A stretch of 64,000 nt of DNA from Prochilodus magdalenae (GCA_024036415.1 JAMWET010000521.1:189501-253500); one strand, 5' to 3'; shown: positions 13,241 through 26,138, counted from the first letter of the stretch. Translations and numbers: made by a program. The notes: generated from the sequence alone by a model not told the origin.

Positions 13241-14412
13241 TACAACCACAGCTAACTGGGAGTCTGGGCACTTCAATCAGGGTTCAAGTCTTAACCCAGA
13301 AAATGTGGATAGTATAAAACAATCCCTAAATTACAGAAAATAAATCACACCGATAAACACAGCCGCAATGTATCAGTTAGAAAAGCACAATTTGATACCG
13401 AACCTTTCAGTCCTACCGGTACAACTAAGCTAATTCCTTATGATGAATCGTAACCGGTGAATTAGACAAACTGATATTTTGGCTGATGGTAAAGGCAAAA
13501 CAGAATGCATCTGTGATATGGATAACAAGCAAAGATGACTCAAGGTCTCCCCAATCTACCACAGACTTCCACAAATATGATGACTAATGTAGACAGAGCC
13601 GGCGCAGACACATTTTAATCAACAGATCGCAAACTTATGCATGTCTCCTTCAAGACACGCAGGAGTGCTCGCTGGCAGACGGTCCCTTTTGACCTTGACT
13701 GTGGCATTGAGTGGGCCTGGCAAAAACACAACACTCGAGCCAGGAAGAGGGCTTTATCGCTTCACAAGGAGCGGTTAATGAAGTTTGTGGGGAGAAGTTG
13801 AGCACAGGCAGACAATTGAAAGGTCACACTATCGCACTGCCCAGCCATGCAGAAAGCCAGCCTTTAACATGTGGGCAGATAAACGGGCGGTAATTAAAAC
13901 AAGACTCCATTCCCACCCCCCCTCCGCCCTGCCGAAACCCCTCCTCGAGCGCTGGCTGGGAGTCGAATGTTTCCGGTGGTGATGCAGAGCGGATGAGATC
14001 ACTCAGAGACGGCTCATTAAGTGATGAGAGCTTTCCTTCTGCCTCCCCTCCCCTGGGCCTCCCGCCGAGGCTGCTCACACTTCAGCTGGACAACAGGGGA
14101 GTGTTGACTGAACTTTCCGTGAACTGTGCAAACCTTCCACGCAACCATCTATACTTTATGTCGCAATGTCTGCTTCTGGTTACTGTAACTGGTTCATAAA
14201 GTTGCAAACTCACCAAGCAAAAAGATTGGCCAGGTAGATTAACATTCTCCAGAACCGGCTCCTGTGCATCTTCCACGCATTCAGTGAACTACAGGAGTTT
14301 GGCCAAACTACATGATCTATTGAGTGCAAAAGCTCTAAAGTTGAAAGTAGACTAGAGAGCGAGAAACTCTCCCACAGAAACCATTCAGAACCCTTTTCTT
14401 AGCTTCCTCAAC
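13241..14412. other. Intronic stretch, nothing recognised
   Basis: The part at 13860-14100 is somewhat GC-richer than its surroundings. No motif or repeat is recognised. Confidence 0.45.
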
Positions 14413-14830
14413 GCATAGTTGGAATTCCAGATCTTTTCTCTTTTACAAGGTGACCTCATCAGGTAACACAGTCCTTATTGGCAGCCTATAGCGACCAAAC
14501 CCGTAGCAGGATGCCACTACCACTGTCAACCCACCTGGCATCTGACCAGTCAAAACGGAGAAGGCTCAATGGGAGGCAGGGTTTAAAAGACAAAGGACCT
14601 TTTATTCCAGACAGAGGGTGAATACAGACAGACAGTATGAGGAAATATAGTCAGTGGGGAAACTGAAGCATGTAAACCTGCCATAGTAGAACCTCAAAAC
14701 AGAATGAATACCATTTAAAAACATATAATACGTTTCCTTTAACACAGCTTACTGCATAAACTGCTGGAATTCCAGCCCCTTTTCTCTGTTACAAGGAGAC
14801 GTCATCTTGCAAAACAATCCTTGCTGGGCT
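14413..14830 (+). repeat. Diverged repeats of a GTTACAAGG(T/A)GAC motif
   Basis: Two units, at 14413-14495 and 14762-14830, share ggaattccag, cttttctc, ttacaagg and caatccttgctg with the interior of the adjacent MITE (14966-15050). They are probably partial copies of the same element. Confidence 0.55.
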
Positions 14831-14838
14831 TGTTTTGC

Positions 14839-15167
14839 AGATTGTCTTATAGATGGTATGTGAATACCACAGTTGGCAGAGATCACTGCCTTCTGCTTGC
14901 CGGGCAGCTCAGCTCAAACTTCGCTGGTTACGATAAATATTATTTTTAAGGATGTGCCCACTGAACTGCTGAATTTCCACACCTTTTCATTGTTACAAGG
15001 TGACATCATCTTCAAACACAATCCTTGCTGCCAGCCTACCAGCCAGCTCAGCATAAACTTCGCCGGTTTTGCTGCATTTACACTGAATGGTTATGCTGCC
15101 ACTCAGTGGGCGCAACTACAGTGATGTCTGCCAACTGTGGCATCACATACCATCTATAGGACAATCT
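14839..15167. mobile_element. MITE with about 49-bp inverted ends
   Basis: The left arm 14839-14887 (agattgtcttatagatgg...ccacagttggcaga) is mirrored by the right arm 15119-15167 (tctgccaactgtgg...ccatctataggacaatct) with only a few mismatches. The loop carries a motif (ctgaatttccacaccttttc, gttacaaggtgacatcatc) that also occurs at 14413 and 14762, so related copies lie side by side. Confidence 0.7.
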
Positions 15168-16594
15168 ATAAGAAAAAAAAGAAAAAAGATACACATGCTA
15201 CATGCTGACAACAGATAAACATAGGGCAGCCAATCAGAAAAGAGCTTATGTATGTCTAACGATAACAAAAGGCAGTTCTGTTTAATTCTAAGGTATAAAG
15301 AGAGGCGTGAAAATGACCGGTGTAGAAATAATGACTATTTTTGGTACACACAGCATCAAAAGTTGACATCAGGAGAACATACAATAAGTTAAAAGTAAGA
15401 CAAGTCCTTTAAAACGTATGCTGTATGTACAGAAACGCAAGCGTATGACTTCCTCCTGGCAGCACATTGGTAATGAGTATACTGAGCTATCAGGAAGTTA
15501 ACCACAATCATCAACAAAGTAAAATACTGCCTATGTTCGGAACATCACTGGGACCAAAAGGGTACGCGAGGACATTAGAGAACATCTGAAGCTCATCAGG
15601 CTCCAGATCAAGCAATGTATACATGTTCAGGATACTCTACTACAGTCAGATAACAAATCTCCTACGACTACAAAAGGGCACATCTTAATGAGAACTCAAA
15701 CACCATTAGCCCATCCCCGGCCAAAAAACCAACCTGTTTATTTCGTTCTTTACGTTCCTGGAGCAGCACCAAACGAGTAACGGTAAACTTTTATCTATTC
15801 TAAACTCCTCTGAAGCGCTCAGCGACGGCCTGGTGGACAGCAAGCCCTGACCGGGTAATTAAAGACATGGGGAGAAGAAAGGCCAGGCAGACTGACTGGA
15901 AACCACCACAAGCCCTTGAAGAAACATCTGTGTCCAAGAAAAACAAGGTAATTATATGGAAGGAAGGAGGAACTGCTAAAGTATTTTTCCCTCAGAGAGA
16001 GGCACCATGTCTGCCACAGTAACATCCCACAATCCATGGAGACCACTATAGTAGCAGGCAGCGACTGCCTTTCAACGGGCCTATTCTCTAGCCGCATGCT
16101 ACCTGCTGCACCATCGCCATTTCATCTTCCATATCCTGGAATCCATAACGTTGGAATAGCAAAAAGGAAAACATTGATGTAAAATCTAAGTTAACTGGTT
16201 TATAATTGATCCCATATGTAATCGATCAGTCAAGACATGCTCATATTTGCCGTCTGTTTATGGAACATTAGCAAATATCGCTAAAAATGACTGGTTTTGG
16301 CCTGTCACCAAGCTAATCTCTCTAAATACACGAAAAAAATCTTAATCTATTTGCTTCAAAATTCTACAAAAATACATTTTATAAAAGACTTTAGTAAATC
16401 AGCACAAACAGACCTCATTCACACTGTCGATACCACTGTAAAACAGCTTAAAGTGCCACCTCAAATACCGATAAAGCTACAAAATTAAGTGTTGCACACC
16501 AGTTAGGAATAAACAGTCACACAGAACACAGAAATCTAAATGTGAAAGTTTCAATATGTTCCTAAAACAGAAGGTAATACACGTATCGTCGGGA
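15168..16594. other. Intronic stretch, nothing recognised
   Basis: A-rich run at 15172-15188; otherwise no identifiable feature. Confidence 0.5.
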
Positions 16595-17065
16595 AAAATA
16601 AGCTGTACCCAGAAGGCATCAACCAACAGGAACAGAACTTGGGGGGTAGATTTGACATTGTGAAACATGCGAATCATTTGTGTATCATCATCATGTATTG
16701 TCAGAATCGAAAGCACACGTGACATGAGGTCGTAATAGTACAGTCAGTCAGGTACAGCGATCGGGCCGTCCTTGATCATTTACATTAAATGTGAATTTAA
16801 TCCTGCACCAAGCAGAACTACATACAAGCAGACCGTTATGATGACTGCCCCTAACATCACGTCACCAAAGACTGCCGTGGTGTCGTACCAGACTGTCATG
16901 GAGTGACTCAGAATGGCAGCAGGTCATCTTCAGGGATGAGTCCCGCTTTAGTCTTGGTGGAGACGACCAACGAATCCATGTGTGGAGGCACCGTGGTCAG
17001 CACCAAGATGAACGGTTTGTTGTCACTCCACCTCTAACCCAACCTGCAGGAACTGCATGAGAATA
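16595..17065 (+). mobile_element. Tc1/mariner-derived element, copy 2 (differently deleted)
   Basis: It begins near a terminal-repeat-like ctgtacccagaaggcatc (about 16603) and carries the same GDESRFSLGG / VWRHRGQHQDERFVV coding stretch. The sequence breaks off after gtttgttgtcac and rejoins near tgcaggaactgcatgag, so its deletion differs from that of the other copies. The 3' end with terminal repeat is lost. Confidence 0.75.
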
Positions 17066-20056
17066 TTCAAGATTTTTATATTCAGATGCCTTTTCAGCAT
17101 ATAGCATCAGAACTCTTACGTGTCAGATTTAAAGTTACAGCCTGTTTAATTCTAAGGGATAAAGAGAGGTTGGAAAATGGGCATACGAAAATGAATAATA
17201 ACTGTTTTTGGTACAAACAGCCTCACAAATATCAAAACATCAAGGGACCAAAAACACACAGACTTGACCGTCTTAAAATATACCTGATTTTACAGCTATT
17301 TGGCTGACTTGTGCTGTTTTACAACACTCAAACCATGAAACTGTATTTTTAGCGTGATATATTGGCTAATCTGATGAGGCAATCATGTAATCAGTCCTGG
17401 ATAAAAGCAGCACAAGCGTGCACTGTGGTGTGACTCCGAAAATCTGTACACACTCAATACTTTGGCGGTGCTTGGGATCAATAGTGAAAACATGCTGTGA
17501 TTCCAAGCATCTTGTTTCTGTTCTGGTCGGCCCTTTCATCAAACTTACATTCCCAGACAACGTTCACAAGCCGCGGTGCCGAGAAACGAGACACTTCCCG
17601 TAGTCACTGTGGGAACTATACCGCTGACTTAACTGTTCATGTAAACAAGTCTCAACACAGTAAGGCACACATAGTGACGCAGGGCAAACAGAGGATAAGC
17701 TGTGTGCACCCAGCCTTTCAGCACATTTCTGATGGACCATGGTGACACACTGCTGACACTCAAAAACAGCAGATGCTACACTAGACAGGACTAAGAGGCA
17801 GTTTAAAATAATAATCTTGGAGACAAGCAAGGGACCGTTCTAAGATACAAGACACAGAGAGATTACATTTTACAGGCTCAGAAAGATCCTTGGAGAAGCC
17901 AAACCTACGAGATACACATCACCAGCATCCAAGATCAGACTAAACTACAGTGTCGCATTAGAGGAGAAGTCTTCACAGGCAAATTTTTTCCTACATGTGA
18001 TAAGCTGGAATAGACATAGAAGAACCAGCAGTGACACTTTAAAAACAACACTTACAACAAATTTTAACACAAACAATTTTCACACATTGTGCTTTACAAG
18101 GAGTAATGATGCACTAATAGAACATGCAGTGACTTTACCCATCTTGTATTCAGAAAACAGTATTTATCATCATGACTAGAGATAGGGCGATCGTTTTCTA
18201 GAGCAAATGATTTTCACACACAACAATGCACCAATAAAACCTGCCTGTATACATGACAGTGACTGTATACATGATATATTCAGGCACGCTTATATTCATC
18301 AACATAACCAAAGACGGGCTGATCAGTATTTTGGGGCTGATGGCTAACGCTTTTTAGCACAATTGGCTGATACCAGATACTGACCGAGGAAATTTTTACA
18401 CGACGTTACACCAAGTTCTCATGTCTGAGTTACAGAAACGTCTTTAGCGCTACACACAAAGCCAAATCAACATTGGTGTGGAGGATTGTAAAAAGAGTTT
18501 CATCAATGTAGATTATTTCATTACGATGGAGAAAAGCATTGCACACCTTTACTTTGTTTGCCTGGAATTCAACAACGAGACATTTGGTGTCCATGGCTCC
18601 CAAAAATACTTAACATCCGGTTTGTCACTGCTGTGGTTACTGGCAAATGTCTAAAAAACATTAGCCTTTGATGGAGCGTCCTCCTCACCGCTGTGGTCTG
18701 CGGAAAGTTGCCACATAGAGTGATAGAATTTTCCATTGTGGCTCCTTTGTAAACAATGGTATATCTGGTTTACCGTTGTTGGTCTACCACTTGAGCCCAC
18801 CTTCTAATCCTTACTGTACTGGGGGAAGTGAAGTTCCCTCATAGCCCAACCAAAAGAACCGTGTTTCTTGAACTGGTTTCATTCAGGCTTCTAAAAACCT
18901 TGGAGCTATTCAGGGAACCAGTCTGTGTTTGCACCAGTTTTTCCTCGAATTAAGGAACTTTAAAGGCTACGACGACATCAGCGTCAACAGAGGGCGCTGC
19001 ACAGCGGTAGTAAACAGTAGTAACAGGATGGTGGAGTGTATAGTTTACCTGCAAGCGCTTGTGATGTTATTCCAAATGTGTGTTTATATCCAGAAAGCAA
19101 GCACGATCAACTACTGGAGATAACAACGTATAAGAGGTTTTACAGCACTCCACTGGGTGGCGTCATTGATGCCTTTTTTTTCCTTAATATGTGGCGTGCC
19201 CTCAGATGTTGTCACGGTTTGTACTGAGGAAACTACTATTCTTTGGCTCCAGCTGGGAAGGAACTTCTCGGGTTCAGAACCTGTTCATTTTGCAGTTCAA
19301 ATTTAGGGGCACAAACCAGAACAGAGCTGTTTTCACATGGAACCCAGGTATGGTAATGTTCTCTATCAGTGTTTGAATGACGAACTGCAGGGTCATGTGA
19401 CCAAGGGGTCTTGCACAGGGCTGCAACATCCTGAACCACACATTGCTCATATGTTTGGGCTGAAAATCTGCAATGCAAACCGACAGCTTACTGATCCTTC
19501 TATCTCTAACAATAAATACCATCAAATTTTCCAGCACTACACTCAAATTCACATAACTGTATAACTGATAGCAACAACATGCCATCGGACCGCCTCCCTA
19601 CGAGGGTCTGAAGAGAAGTAGAAGTAGCTTACTGTGGCCCACTTGGAGGCCTGGATAGTGTTGCCAACCTTGGCTAACAAGATATGTGGCAACAGCCAGT
19701 CACACACAGTACTGCCACTGGGAGAACGATATTTCCAACAAAAATGCCATTGGAATTCCAGACATTCCATGCTTTCTCATGAGTCAAATGGTTTAACCTT
19801 AGAGGAGCCGGAATTGGTCAATGCAAGTGTGACAACTTTACTTTAGGGAATGTATGCGACAAGTCATCCTTCCCCTGTGATACTGTGGGCCATTCCCTCT
19901 CAGACAGTGTGCAGTGAACAAGCCAAGGAAAAAAGGGTATAAAAATATGGGTGACATGTGATGCTTAGTCCAGCCACGGAAAATGCAGGTCTACACTCGG
20001 AAAAACAGTTCCAAGACCAGCATAACCTGCTCGAAAACAATCACTCCACCTGCGAA
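17066..20056. other. Intronic stretch, nothing recognised
   Basis: Block 17100-17230 resembles 15260-15370 (cagcctgtttaattctaag, ggataaagagaggt, tttttggtacaaacagc), so one more diverged repeat pair is present. Nothing else is recognised. Confidence 0.45.
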
Positions 20057-20082
20057 ACACACACACACACACACACACACAC
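20057..20082. repeat. (CA)n microsatellite
   Basis: Uninterrupted dinucleotide run of about 13 units. Confidence 0.95.
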
Positions 20083-21959
20083 GATCAGGGCAGTGTGAGT
20101 GAAGGACTCATGGCTGTTTACTGGGACGTTCTTATAAACATCTGCTGCTTCAGTACTAAAGGTAAAGTGAAACTTGCTCATAGAGAAGAATCACATTCTT
20201 TAGATACAGTAATGCCGTTCTTACTAACAGGACAATTAGAAATAATTCAATTTATTGTATCTGATTATTGCTAAGACAAGAAAGTAGGGATGTTTTGAAA
20301 ACACCCGGTTAACACTGGGTCCTATAGCACAACAGGCCATCTTCCCTAGGCTCTCATCAGCTCAGCGATACATACAGTCTACATGGACAATGAGACAATT
20401 TCTGTTGTTTTGGTTTTGTACTCTACCAGACAGGATTGGCCGAAGCTGAACAAAATGAAACATTTGACCAAAAAGGCCAAAGGTCAAATACCAAAAAAAA
20501 AAAAAAAAGTTCACACTGTTTTAGTTTATAATTTTGCATAAACTAAATAGGCTAAATCCCAGACAGCAAGTGGATGTGGTGGTCCACATATTTAAAACAT
20601 GCATTTGGTCCAAAACAGATCTGGTCCACTTCTGGCACAGATAAAGCAAAGTTGCCTACTTCTAACTAAGGTGTGGCCCTAATGTGGTCCCTAAATGGCC
20701 CACATCTTGCTACCAGGAGCGGTCCACCCAAGTGTGGTCAACTCATCTGGCAAGTGGGTCAGATGAAAATAAAAAACGTCATTGTTCATTATAAATAATT
20801 CTTTTTTTTTTTTTTCAAAAAGTAAAGGAAGTGATACAGCAAAATCATTATAATCACAATATGCATCACAGTATTTTGTTTTACAAAGATTTAATAAGTT
20901 GGAACAGACTAAATAGAACGTATAGTGCCAATTTATTAATAATAATGATAATAATAATAATAATCCTTTATTTCAGTGATTCACAAACTCCACCTCACTA
21001 AATCCAATTATGCCCAGCCCACACTACAGAATAATCAGGCCAGTATATATCCTATAGCCTGGGGTGTCTATAACCCAATCCTTAGTCCTCCGATCAGCTC
21101 CCAGTCCAGTCTGCTCACCCCGATATTGTGATCAATATCACACTCAATGTTTACCACTCAGTATCCCATAGTGCTGGTTGGATACTGATGTCACGCCTGA
21201 AAGACTGTCACATAAATACAAGGCGAGCGTTTCACTGTGTACAAAAGAATCTGAATGCATGATGGCTAAAGCTACAACTAAGAGAAAAAGGAGGACAGAC
21301 TTGTTGGGTTGTGGCAACAACACAAACGCCTGTATAACATGTGCACTTTACAGCCTCGCCGTCTTCCGCCATGTTTGTCTAGATCTAAAGTCATGTTATG
21401 TTGCGAGAACTTCCAGTATGTAGGGACGTTTTTAGATAGGAAGTAATTGGTCAGGAATCTTGTTTGTGTGCATGATCTGAAACCAACCAGGCCTCTAACA
21501 GGGCGGCATTCTTGGTCGCTTTTGGTGTTTGTCTCATCTTCAGTCAGCAAAACATGGGGTTCAGGTCAGGTGACTGACTTGGCCCGTCAGGAGCATTCCA
21601 CAACACGCTTCTGTTACAGAATTCATCTTGCTGATGCTGTTGACAGTTGCTTCATCAATAAGGACAAGTGATTCAGTTCCACTGGCAGCCTCGCAGACCC
21701 ATGCCAACATGTTTCACAGATGAGGTGTTTTTCTTCGGATCAAGTGGTTCTTTCCTCGTTCCATCAGTTTGGTAGAGGTTATGGTTCCTCTAATCACTTC
21801 TTAAGACAGCCCTCTGAAATGTACTTTATGCGAAAACTGTAACTTAGACTTTATGTTCTTTAAAGGTGACACATTAAAGCCCTCTTCTACAAGTTAACAC
21901 TGTCTCTCTGGGAGCTTAATGAAAGGTCTGAACATGCTTTGATCAATATAGCACAAAGA
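20083..21959. other. Intronic stretch with a possible TGG-rich repeat
   Basis: 20590-20760 contains repeated ggtccac / tggtcc words (gtggtccacat, tctggtccact, gtggtccctaaatggccc) of a kind seen in dispersed fish repeats. A (AAT)n run lies at 20936-20964. Confidence 0.4.
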
Positions 21960-22345
21960 TATTTGCAGCACAGCTGCTTCGTCTCCTGTCCTCCAGCCCT
22001 GTTTGGAACCATTGCTTTAAGTGCCTGTTACATAAAATGCTAATGAGCACTGTTGGCTCCGCCCCCTTCTTCCATGGGGGCGAGTCCCAGTCCCAGTACA
22101 CATTCTCTAATCTTACCCTCATTTTATTAAGCTGCTGATCAGATGAAGTTCATCCCACAGACATTCAGCTAACACGCTAATAGCATTAACATTACTGTGG
22201 ATACTACAGCATCAATAACACCAGGAACTATCTAGAACATTACATCTCTGTTAATATACTGTCTCTGCTGTTAGAATTAGCTAGAAAAAGCTGGAAATCA
22301 CATCTTTGTAACTATATCACCTCGGCTGCAAGCATTAGCTGATGC
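21960..22345 (+). repeat. Dispersed element, part B
   Basis: It contains gatcagatgaagttcatccc, cagctaacacgctaatagc and ccaggaactatctagaacat. These match 48410-48810 in inverse orientation. In the 48 kb copy parts A and B are contiguous. Confidence 0.65.
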
Positions 22346-22385
22346 CAACCACCAAAAACTATGGACAACATTAGAGTCCTATTGT

Positions 22386-22545
22386 GTGGGCAGTTTAGAG
22401 TTTGGGGTTTAGGGATCCAGCCTTGTGAACTGAGGGTTGTCGATTCGATTTCTGGTACGAACAGGACATCACTGAAGTGCTCTTGAGCAAGAAGACATGT
22501 ATAGGGTCGCCCACTGCTCTGGACAAGTGCTCACTGCCCCCTTAG
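22386..22545 (+). mobile_element. SINE-like repeat copy
   Basis: It contains a Pol III B-box-like stretch (gggttgtcgattcgatttc), then aagtgctcttgagcaag and a run ending tcactgccccc. The same order occurs on the minus strand near 63.6 kb. It is probably a tRNA-related SINE common in teleosts. Unlike the 63 kb copy it stops at ctcactgccccc. Confidence 0.6.
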
Positions 22546-23583
22546 CATTAGCTACTGCAGAGATGGGTGGTACTATTCCAAAAGCCCAACTTGACATAAA
22601 AAGGGGACGCAGATCAAACCAGTTACCAGTTTGCGGGTTGGTAGGAACTCCAGATACTCAGACGGATAAACAAAAGAACTGAAAATGTGAGTTTAGGATT
22701 TTCAGTGGTTCGCATATCATACTGCTGTTTCCCCCCATTCTTTATGACAGTCTTTGAAGTTTGAATGACACATGTAGGCCTTCTTCATGACAGTAGGTTG
22801 CTGGCTGTTGTCACCGATTAGTTTTTTGGTCAACAATATGGCCAGCAATTCTCCCCAGACATTTTTCCAGCATAATGGTTTACTGAACAGGAAAAACAAC
22901 CATCAAACAAACAACAGGCTACACTATGGAACTAACCCCTGAATCCAATGTTAGCGCTCTCATGGATGAATTAACAACAAAATGGTACACAGTTGGTTGA
23001 TTACTTAGTCATTTAAACCAGAGAACTAAATATATATAATATAATAAATATAATATATTTATTCTTCCCCCATTTAAATTCTAATGTGTTGGAGATGAGC
23101 GGCCAAACACACGGGGGAGAGAGAGAAAAAGAGAAAGAGAAAAGACAGGTATGTCCTCTGTTTCAACCCCACACTGCTCTGCAAGTGAACTCTGCTGCAT
23201 TAGCTAGTCTGAAAACGCAGCCTGCATGAGGATGAATTCTGAGTGACCCTTTTTAATTATTTATCAATTTATTTCTTAAAACTAGAGAAATGAACAACAG
23301 ACACTACGCTGAGATGACTGGACCAGAGCAGACAGCAAATGCCAAGCTGACCTATGGTCAACAAATTCCTTCTGGATAAATGATCCATAAACCAAGAGAC
23401 TTGAAGACACGGAAGAAGACGGAACGGCTTCTACCCAGAGGAGCAAAGAATCGGTCTGAAATGTGTGCAACTCAAGCGAGCTTGTCTGGAATCAAAAACA
23501 GCACTCAGAAAGACAACAGAAGCCACGAAAGCACATCAGTTCATCAACAAATTCAAGGCCAGCAAGTTTCCCCTAGCTCTTAC
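22546..23583. other. First kilobase of igf1r intron 2
   Basis: A short purine-rich tract (gagagagaaaaagagaaagag) at 23116-23142; no further exon or repeat recognised. Confidence 0.5.
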
Positions 23584-24144
23584 CTTGCTGGCAGTGGTTG
23601 GAGGTCCAGCAGCGGTCTCTGCTGTTATCGTTGAAGGTGGTCTTGATGCATGGGGTCCTGTCCTCCATGATCCCGGGGCAAACATCAGCACACTCTTCCG
23701 ACTTCTTATTTCCAGCAACAAAGTTGTTAAAATCAGCATCCATAATGAGGGACCAGTCAACAGAATCCAGGTAGCAGAGCTCAGTGTTCTTCTCGATCCG
23801 TATTGCGCCTCGGGTGATGTTCCGCAAGCTGTAGAGGCCAATGTCCTTTAAGTTGTTCATCTCAAATATGACCAGGGCATAGTTGTAGAAGAGGTTGCGG
23901 CCTCGGATGACTGTAAGGTTCGGGAAGAGGGTGCTTAGGCTTTCCAGACCAGAAACACGGAAGAGAAGAAGATAGTCTGTAATCATGGTCAGCTTGGGGA
24001 AACTGAGGGTGCGGAAGACCTCCTGATTGTTGTTGTTCTTGCCTCCGATGAGAAGGATCTGCAGGTAGCCCTCAACTACCGTGCAGTTCTCCAGTTTCTT
24101 GAAATCGCTGATGTCGTTTCCAATGTCGATGGCTGGACCACAGA
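23584..24144 (-). CDS. igf1r: IGF-1 receptor, exon 2 (L1 ligand-binding domain)
   Basis: This 561-bp exon (residues 33-218 plus one base) encodes the leucine-rich L1 domain of the extracellular alpha subunit, which forms part of the IGF binding site, and the first cysteines of the Cys-rich region. Visible landmarks are CGPAIDI at the start, [47 protein letters not shown] and CWTSNHCQQ at the end. Three N-glycosylation sequons (N51, N107, N140) sit where the family has them. The acceptor is ctttccccttctag/TC and the donor is CAAG/GTAAGA, both near consensus, with phase 1 at each end. Residues such as [14 protein letters not shown] and LFYNYAL match IGF1R better than INSR, while [14 protein letters not shown] and ELCYL are INSR-like, so paralogy rests on the balance of sites plus exon 1. 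Against human IGF1R there is a five-residue insertion around [10 protein letters not shown]. The transmembrane and kinase exons lie outside the window. Confidence 0.95.
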
Positions 24145-24239
24145 CTAGAAGGGGAAAGTGGCAAACGTTAATGGCATTCATTAATAGAACTTACATTTCT
24201 AACATACATATATATCATTATTACACTTACACACACCTA

Positions 24240-25023
24240 GACACTCATTATCAAAAAAATAAGTTGCCCAAACAGCTGCACCCAGAAGGAATCAAGGTAT
24301 GAAACTTGTTGGGTAGGTCTGACATCGTGAGACATGCTAATGATTCAAGGTTCAAACTCTGCTGCACATGTGGCATAAGCAAGGACGGGACTCATCTCTG
24401 TACCTGACTGACCCAACAGCCACAATTACAGACATCCAGTGAGCAGTGATGTCCTCCATGAGTCATCCTGTTAGTTCAGCACCATAGTCAGACGGCTGCA
24501 CTACGCAGGACTACATGCACACAGACCGTTACCACGACTGTCCTTAACACCACGTCACCGTCACCAAAGACTGCAGTGATGTTGTACCAGACTGTCATGG
24601 AGTGATTTAGAATGGCACCGGATCATCTGTGTGTTGAGGCACCGTGGTCAGCAACAAGATGAACTGTTTGTTGCCAAGCATCACATGTCCAGAAGGCCTG
24701 GTGTCACTCCACCTCCACCCCTACCGCACCATCTGCAGGAACTGTGTGAGGATGTTCAAGCTGCATGGGTTGGATTATCACAGGACACCATTAGGAACCT
24801 CTACAGCTCCATACCGAGACGTCTGGCGTGTTGGGTTAGCAAACACGGCGGCCTGACGCCATACTGAGTGACAGACTTCTGTATGTGTAGCTCAATAAAT
24901 ATTGATCATATCAGTCTAAATTTGTCATCAGTTATTGATCCTGGTGACCTTTATCTTCCTTCCCAACAGACCTGCAATCCTACATCTCCTTCTGGGTGCA
25001 GATATTACTTTGAAGATGAGTGT
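24240..25023 (+). mobile_element. Tc1/mariner-derived miniature element, copy 3 (both termini)
   Basis: This is the most complete copy. The left end reads acactcattatc... with ctgcacccagaagga at 24276-24290. The right end has the inverse tccttctgggtgcag at 24987-25001, then gatgagtgta. A short transposase remnant remains, with the C-terminal motif QDTIRNLYSSIPRRL. It lies about 95 bases from the acceptor of igf1r exon 2. At under 800 bp it is half the length of an autonomous Tc1 element (about 1.6 kb). Confidence 0.85.
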
Positions 25024-26138
25024 ATGTTGTTGTTGTTGTTGTTACTGGCAGTTAAGGTGCACCAAAAGATATAAATTCTCATTTCTGATCTCTGACAGCA
25101 CACACAAACAGTCCTATAACTTTAGGTTGTAACATGATATGTAAATTCTCATATCTCAAAATAAAAAAATTTAAACTATAAATGTGGCATATGTATGTAA
25201 ATTTGAACAGCACACAATAAGATGTGAATACTAACATCAGTAGCATCAGTACAGAGAAAGCAGACTGTTTGTGCAGACTCTTCCATTTTCACACTGCTGA
25301 GCAAACAGTGCTATCTTTATTGCTTTGATGGCACTCCAAATCTCTTGTTTACATTTGATAACCTCATCTCGCCCGCCACCGCTAGCTCTCGTAGGTAACA
25401 GGCTTTTGGCACTCTAAAACTAGGTCAATCATTGATGTCGCCGTTTGGAATTAACACACAAAAAACCTGAATGTCTAAATGCCAGAGCAAACAATAACAG
25501 CCCAGGCCTGGCAGGCCGACCTGACTTAGAGAGTAATGGAAACGATGAGATTTACAAATCTCTGAAATCACAATGCATTACATGCTGTGCAGTAGACCTC
25601 GATGACACTAGTTATTTGTACATGGGAAAGTCCATGTTGTAAGAATAAACACATTACTAAATACCCATTTAAATGGTCACCACTAGGGCTGCATGATATA
25701 TGGTTTTAGCCTAGTCATCATGATGTGTGCATGAACAGTCACATCACCACAGAACGTGCAAAGCTAAGTAAGGAAAATCAAACATGTCAAGCTACTATTT
25801 CTTTGGCTGCTTGATCAAAACAGCTCAATTTCCATGACAAGACCTGTCACCATATACAGAAAAGCCATATACAGTTTACTCTACAGGCCATTATAAACCA
25901 ACACAAAAAGTAAAACTAAATATGCTCAGTGGAGCTTGTAGTTTTACTCAACTGGCATGCAAGAAAGAGTCCCCTGTCCCAGCGACCCCAGAGAAATTAA
26001 AAAACAATAAACCCCGGAGAAATAATGATCACTTAGAGTCTGTCATCCGTATTAGGTGAATGTCAAGATCAGTATTTATGTAGCTTGTATGGGAGAACAG
26101 TAACTGTGCAATTTCTATACAATCTCAATGCAATATCT

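Larger units (their letters stand above)
1..23583 (-). other. igf1r: igf1r intron 2, partial
   Basis: The intron starts with GTAAGAGC at 23583 and continues past the left edge. No minus-strand frame to its left resembles the Cys-rich exon 3 (expected dense CxxC-type cysteines after a VCP or MCP start), so the intron is at least 23.5 kb. A very long intron 2 is also known for mammalian IGF1R. Its recognisable contents are listed separately and are all transposon remnants or simple repeats. Confidence 0.8.

Noticed and set aside
15819..16097. Minus-strand cysteine- and aromatic-rich frame as candidate igf1r exon 3
   Set aside because: The cysteine spacing does not match the receptor Cys-rich domain and there are no suitable splice sites at its ends.
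23465..23851. Plus-strand 128-codon frame across the igf1r exon
   Set aside because: It is the antisense shadow of exon 2.
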